From CAIUKV01 sp041659105 (lineage in GTDB: Bacteria > Actinomycetota > Acidimicrobiia > IMCC26256 > PALSA-555), in NCBI GenBank assembly GCA_041659105.1, contig JBAZYX010000019.1, positions 1 through 46,239 on the forward strand: a DNA stretch of 46,239 nt. The letters run 5' to 3'. The notes under the pieces are model-generated. The model was not told the origin of the DNA. It saw nothing but the letters and a program-made list of their open reading frames with translations, and did no database searches. The position numbers and the translations under genes were made by a program. Shown here piece by piece: positions 43,448-46,239 of this stretch (positions within the stretch are counted from its first letter, which is position 1; the number at the start of each line of letters is the position of its first letter).

Positions 43448-44848
43448 TCAGAGGAACCGGCGTAGCAACCGGTCCTTCAGCCTCGTGTACGGCGGGTAGG
43501 CGATGGCGGGGTCGGGGCGCGGCGACTTCTTCAGCACGCTCTTCGCGTGACTGAACACCTCGAAGCTGGCGCGGCCGTGGTACGCCCCCATCCCGCTCTC
43601 GCCCACGCCGCCGAACGGCAGCTCCGGCGCGCTCACCTGGAACAGGGTGGCGTTGATCGCGACCGTGCCCGACGACGTGCGGTCGACGACGTCGCGCGCG
43701 ACCACGTCGTTGTCGGCGAACACGTAGAGGGCGAGCGGCTTCTCGCGCCCGGTGATGAAGGTGACGGCTTCGTCGGTGTCGGCGACGGTCCGGATCGGCA
43801 GCACGGGGCCGAAGATCTCCTCGGACATGCTCGGCGCGTCGTCGGCCACGCCCCGCAGCACGGTGGGCGCGAGGTACCGGGTCGGCTCGTCGGCGTCGCC
43901 GCCGAACGCGAGCTCACCGTCGCCCAGGTAGCCGACGAGCCGGCGGTGATGGCGCTCGTTGACGATGCGCGCGTAGTCGGGGCTGAGACGGGGATCCAGT
44001 CCGTAGAACGTGCGGACGGCGTCGTGGATGCGGTCGGTGAGCTCGTCGGCCACGGCTTCGTGGCAGAGAACGTAGTCGGGGGCGATGCAGGTCTGGCCCG
44101 CGTTGAGGTACTTGCCCCAGGCGATGCGCTTCGCCGCGACGCCGAGGTTCGCGGATCGGTCGACCACCACCGGGCTCTTTCCCCCGAGCTCGAGCGTCAC
44201 GGGGGTGAGGTGCTGCGCCGCCGCGGTCATCACGATGCGGCCGACGTGCCCGTTGCCGGTGTAGAAGACGTGGTCCCACCGCTGGGCCAGCAGCGCGGTC
44301 GTCTCGTCGACCGCGCCTTCCACTACGGCGACGGCGTCGCGGTCGAGGTACTCGGGGATCCAACGCGCGAGCGCGGCGGAGGTGGCCGGCGCGAGCTCAG
44401 ACGGCTTCAGCACCACGCAGTTGCCCGCGGCCAGCGCGCCCACGAGCGGCGCGATCGTGAGCTGCACGGGATAGTTCCACGGCGCGATCACGAGCACGAC
44501 GCCGAGGGGGTCGCGCTGGATCCAGCCGCGCGACGGCTGGGTGGCGAGCGGGACGCGCACCTTCTCGGGCTTCGTCCACCCGGCGAGGTGGTGGAGCGCG
44601 TACTCGATGTCGCTCTTCACGAAGCCGATCTCGGTCGCGTACGCCTCGGTGCGCGGCTTGGCGAGGTCGGACGCGAGCGCGTCGAGGAAGTCCTCCTCGT
44701 GGTTGACGAGCATCGACCGCAGCTCCTCGAGCTGGGCGCGTCGCCAGCCGACGGGTCGGGTGCGCCCGGCGGCGAACGTGGCGCGCAGGCGCGCGACCAG
44801 GTCCGGCGCGTCGAGCGCGGTGGGCGGGGCGGCGGGTGTGGTGGTCAT
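43448..44848 (-). CDS. Aldehyde dehydrogenase, class 3 (fatty-aldehyde type)
   Basis: A 466-residue NAD(P)-dependent dehydrogenase that oxidises aldehydes to acids. It is shorter than class 1/2 enzymes and resembles class 3: GVVLVIAPWNYPVQLTIAPLVGALAAGN, LELGGKSP with the catalytic Glu, NAGQTCIAPDY with Cys254 and EEIFGPVLPI. The C-terminal tail ending SPRPDPAIAYPPYTRLKDRLLRRF is basic, as in long-chain aldehyde enzymes near membranes. The ATG at 44848 overlaps the HAD gene's stop by four bases (ATGA). It probably belongs to the operon starting with the cyclase. Confidence 0.92.
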   Translation of the reverse strand: MTTTPAAPPTALDAPDLVARLRATFAAGRTRPVGWRRAQLEELRSMLVNHEEDFLDALASDLAKPRTEAYATEIGFVKSDIEYALHHLAGWTKPEKVRVPLATQPSRGWIQRDPLGVVLVIAPWNYPVQLTIAPLVGALAAGNCVVLKPSELAPATSAALARWIPEYLDRDAVAVVEGAVDETTALLAQRWDHVFYTGNGHVGRIVMTAAAQHLTPVTLELGGKSPVVVDRSANLGVAAKRIAWGKYLNAGQTCIAPDYVLCHEAVADELTDRIHDAVRTFYGLDPRLSPDYARIVNERHHRRLVGYLGDGELAFGGDADEPTRYLAPTVLRGVADDAPSMSEEIFGPVLPIRTVADTDEAVTFITGREKPLALYVFADNDVVARDVVDRTSSGTVAINATLFQVSAPELPFGGVGESGMGAYHGRASFEVFSHAKSVLKKSPRPDPAIAYPPYTRLKDRLLRRFL

Positions 44849-45552
44849 GTCAGCTCCAGGACCGCGGTGAGGTCGTTCGCACAGACGGCCTCGGCGGCCG
44901 GCTCGTCGGGTGCGGTGGGGTCGGGCCAGTGGTCGACGCGCAGGAGGTACAGCGGGGTCATCCCGAGGGCGCGTGGGCCCACGACGTCGGGGCCCCACGT
45001 GTCGCCCACGAACAAGGTGCGGGAGGGGTCGGCGCCCGTCTCGGCGAGCGTGCGCTCGAAGATGAGGGGGTGGGGCTTGCGGGCCCCGGCCCAGGCCGAG
45101 GACACGAGCACGTCGGTCGCGCCGGCGAGGCCGACCTCGTCGACCGCCTCGGCGAGGTCCCAGTCCCAGTTCGAGCACACGGCGAGCCGGAGGTCGCGGG
45201 CCCGCAGCTCGGCCAGCACGGGGGCCGACTCGGGGTAGGGCTCGAGCACGCGCGTGGACTTGCCGCTGCGGAGCTGGTCGATGATCACCTCGTACTCGCC
45301 CGGATGCACGTCGGACTCGCCGAGCATCCCGAGCAGCCGGTTGCGCTGCCACTTCGCGTAGGCGTCCTCGTCGGAGGAGTGCTCGATGTGGGTCATGCCG
45401 TCGTGCTCGCTCTCGAACCACCAGCGCCGGCGGACGTCCTCGGGGAGCTCGTAGCCGTGCTCGGCGAGCACCATGTCGAGCGACAGCCAGTGCGTCGCGT
45501 GGCCGAGGGTCCCGTAGAAGTCGAAGATGACGGTGTCGAAGCGGGTGCTCAC
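44845..45552 (-). CDS. HAD family hydrolase (haloacid dehalogenase/phosphatase subfamily)
   Basis: A 235-residue HAD-superfamily enzyme. The nucleophile motif is DFYGTL with Asp11 and Tyr13 where phosphatases usually have a second Asp, as in L-2-haloacid dehalogenases (DAYGTL). Motif II is in VCSNWDWDL, motif III in KPHPLIFERTL, and motif IV is FVGDTWGPDVVGPRALGM. A helical cap follows the first motif. The enzyme could be a phosphatase or a dehalogenase; the Tyr slightly favours the latter or a specialised member. The GTG at 45552 overlaps the cyclase stop by four bases and its end overlaps the ALDH start. Confidence 0.88.
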   Translation of the reverse strand: MSTRFDTVIFDFYGTLGHATHWLSLDMVLAEHGYELPEDVRRRWWFESEHDGMTHIEHSSDEDAYAKWQRNRLLGMLGESDVHPGEYEVIIDQLRSGKSTRVLEPYPESAPVLAELRARDLRLAVCSNWDWDLAEAVDEVGLAGATDVLVSSAWAGARKPHPLIFERTLAETGADPSRTLFVGDTWGPDVVGPRALGMTPLYLLRVDHWPDPTAPDEPAAEAVCANDLTAVLELT

Positions 45553-46239
45553 GACTCCATTGTCGCGCCCGCGGGGGAGGGAGCTGCCGGGGTGGCCGCC
45601 GCCCGGGCCTTCTCGCCGTCGGTCGGGATCCCGTCGGGCCACTCGGCGCGGATCCGCATGAGCTCCATCGGCTCCTCGACGTTCTTCAGGGCCACGAAGC
45701 CCATCGACTCGGCGGGCGGCGGGTCGTCGAGGAGCCGGTACATCGCGATGGGCATCACGATGTCGCCCTTGCCGGCCTGGCCGCACATGCGACTGCCGAT
45801 GTTGACGGTGTCGCCCACGATGTCGTATTGGCGGCGCTTGCCGCCCCCGACGTGCGCGGCCACGACCTCGCCCGAGTTCATGCCGATGCCGAAGTGCGCG
45901 GGCGGGATGCCCATGTCGTCCAGCTTCTGGGTGAGCACCGGCGCGATGCGCTGGATGGCCAGGGCGCACTCGAGCGCGACCTGCGGGTGGTTCTCGACCG
46001 GCAGCGGCGCGCCGAACACGGCGAACACCTCGTCGCCCACGAACTTGAGCACCGTGCCCCGGTGGTCGAGCGTGATGTCGGTGAGCGCGTCGTAGAACTC
46101 GTTGAGCATCGCGCGCACCTGCTGCGGGGTCAGCGTCGCCGACATCGCGGTGAAGCCGCGGAGGTCGCAGAAGAACAGGCTCACGTCGAGGCGCTCACCT
46201 TCGGCGGCCTGCTCGACGCGCCCTTCGTCGACCAGCTGC
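45549..46239 (-). CDS. Class III adenylate/guanylate cyclase, 5' end cut by window
   Basis: The C-terminal cyclase domain of a nucleotide cyclase making cAMP or cGMP from ATP or GTP. The metal-binding Asp residues are in SLFFCDLRGFT and KFVGDEVFAVFG, the latter with a Lys of the substrate-specifying pair, and YDIVGDTVNIGSRM provides Asp/Thr, Asn and Arg of the transition-state set, so the core looks active and adenylate-type. Upstream the open frame continues (QLVDEGRVEQAAEGERLD) to the window edge, so a sensor or coiled-coil region is missing. The C-terminus is an Ala/Pro-rich tail. Its stop overlaps the HAD start by four bases. Confidence 0.9.
   Translation of the reverse strand, partial: QLVDEGRVEQAAEGERLDVSLFFCDLRGFTAMSATLTPQQVRAMLNEFYDALTDITLDHRGTVLKFVGDEVFAVFGAPLPVENHPQVALECALAIQRIAPVLTQKLDDMGIPPAHFGIGMNSGEVVAAHVGGGKRRQYDIVGDTVNIGSRMCGQAGKGDIVMPIAMYRLLDDPPPAESMGFVALKNVEEPMELMRIRAEWPDGIPTDGEKARAAATPAAPSPAGATMES

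Overview
The window is a gene-dense, very GC-rich stretch with 40 recognisable protein genes, two of them cut by the window edges. There are no RNA genes, CRISPR arrays, insertion sequences or phage genes that I can see, and no gene-free stretch longer than about 220 bases. The gene set points to an actinobacterium: a PIG-L/mycothiol-type deacetylase, an F420/deazaflavin-type nitroreductase, a DUF3558-like protein, an AbiEi/DUF559 protein, many GTG starts and TANNNT -10 boxes. An Acidimicrobiia-like lineage is my guess. No rRNA or other marker gene is present to settle it.

Layout. 1-5.5 kb: a truncated M3 peptidase, a secreted beta-helix protein, a DUF885 protein and a short-chain dehydrogenase that looks like 3-ketosphinganine reductase. 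5.5-11.6 kb: fumarase C; an AbiEi/DUF559 gene bracketed by two near-identical palindromes; Lon protease, with a secreted lipase gene overlapping its stop codon. 11.6-17.5 kb: a complete peptide/nickel-type ABC importer on the minus strand, in the order binding protein, two permeases, two ATPases. 17.7-20.8 kb: ArfB-like ribosome rescue factor, a membrane-anchored three-cupredoxin multicopper oxidase and an ion-channel-like membrane protein. 20.8-24.1 kb: a minus-strand operon of a PIG-L deacetylase and two alpha/beta hydrolases. 24.2-29.8 kb: a branched-chain-amino-acid-type (Liv) importer in which both permeases and a six-helix tail are one polypeptide. 29.9-33.0 kb: two small secreted proteins, a TetR regulator, and a divergent MaoC hydratase plus 3-hydroxyacyl-CoA dehydrogenase-like pair. 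33.1-35.8 kb: an isomerase, a D-2-hydroxyacid dehydrogenase and a Gfo/Idh/MocA oxidoreductase. 35.8-38.4 kb: a large exported FecR-domain/tandem-repeat protein. 38.7-46.2 kb: redox and lipid-type enzymes, then an ALDH-HAD-adenylate cyclase operon running off the end.

How the parts may work together. A 22-base operator-like site (TGACG, five bases, GTCACGT-Y-CGGG) occurs both upstream of the Liv importer and between the TetR gene and the MaoC/SDR pair. The simplest reading is one TetR regulon joining uptake of a hydrophobic acid or similar compound to a hydratase/dehydrogenase beta-oxidation step. This is inference from shared sequence.

Transcription style. Nine starts, both strands together, have a TANNNT box only 6-8 bases before the start codon, which predicts leaderless mRNAs, mostly for soluble enzymes and regulators. 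Five genes for exported or membrane proteins instead have a run of six or seven Gs just before the start. Both ABC binding proteins have a Sec signal ending APAGAQ and no lipobox cysteine, which is unusual for a Gram-positive importer.
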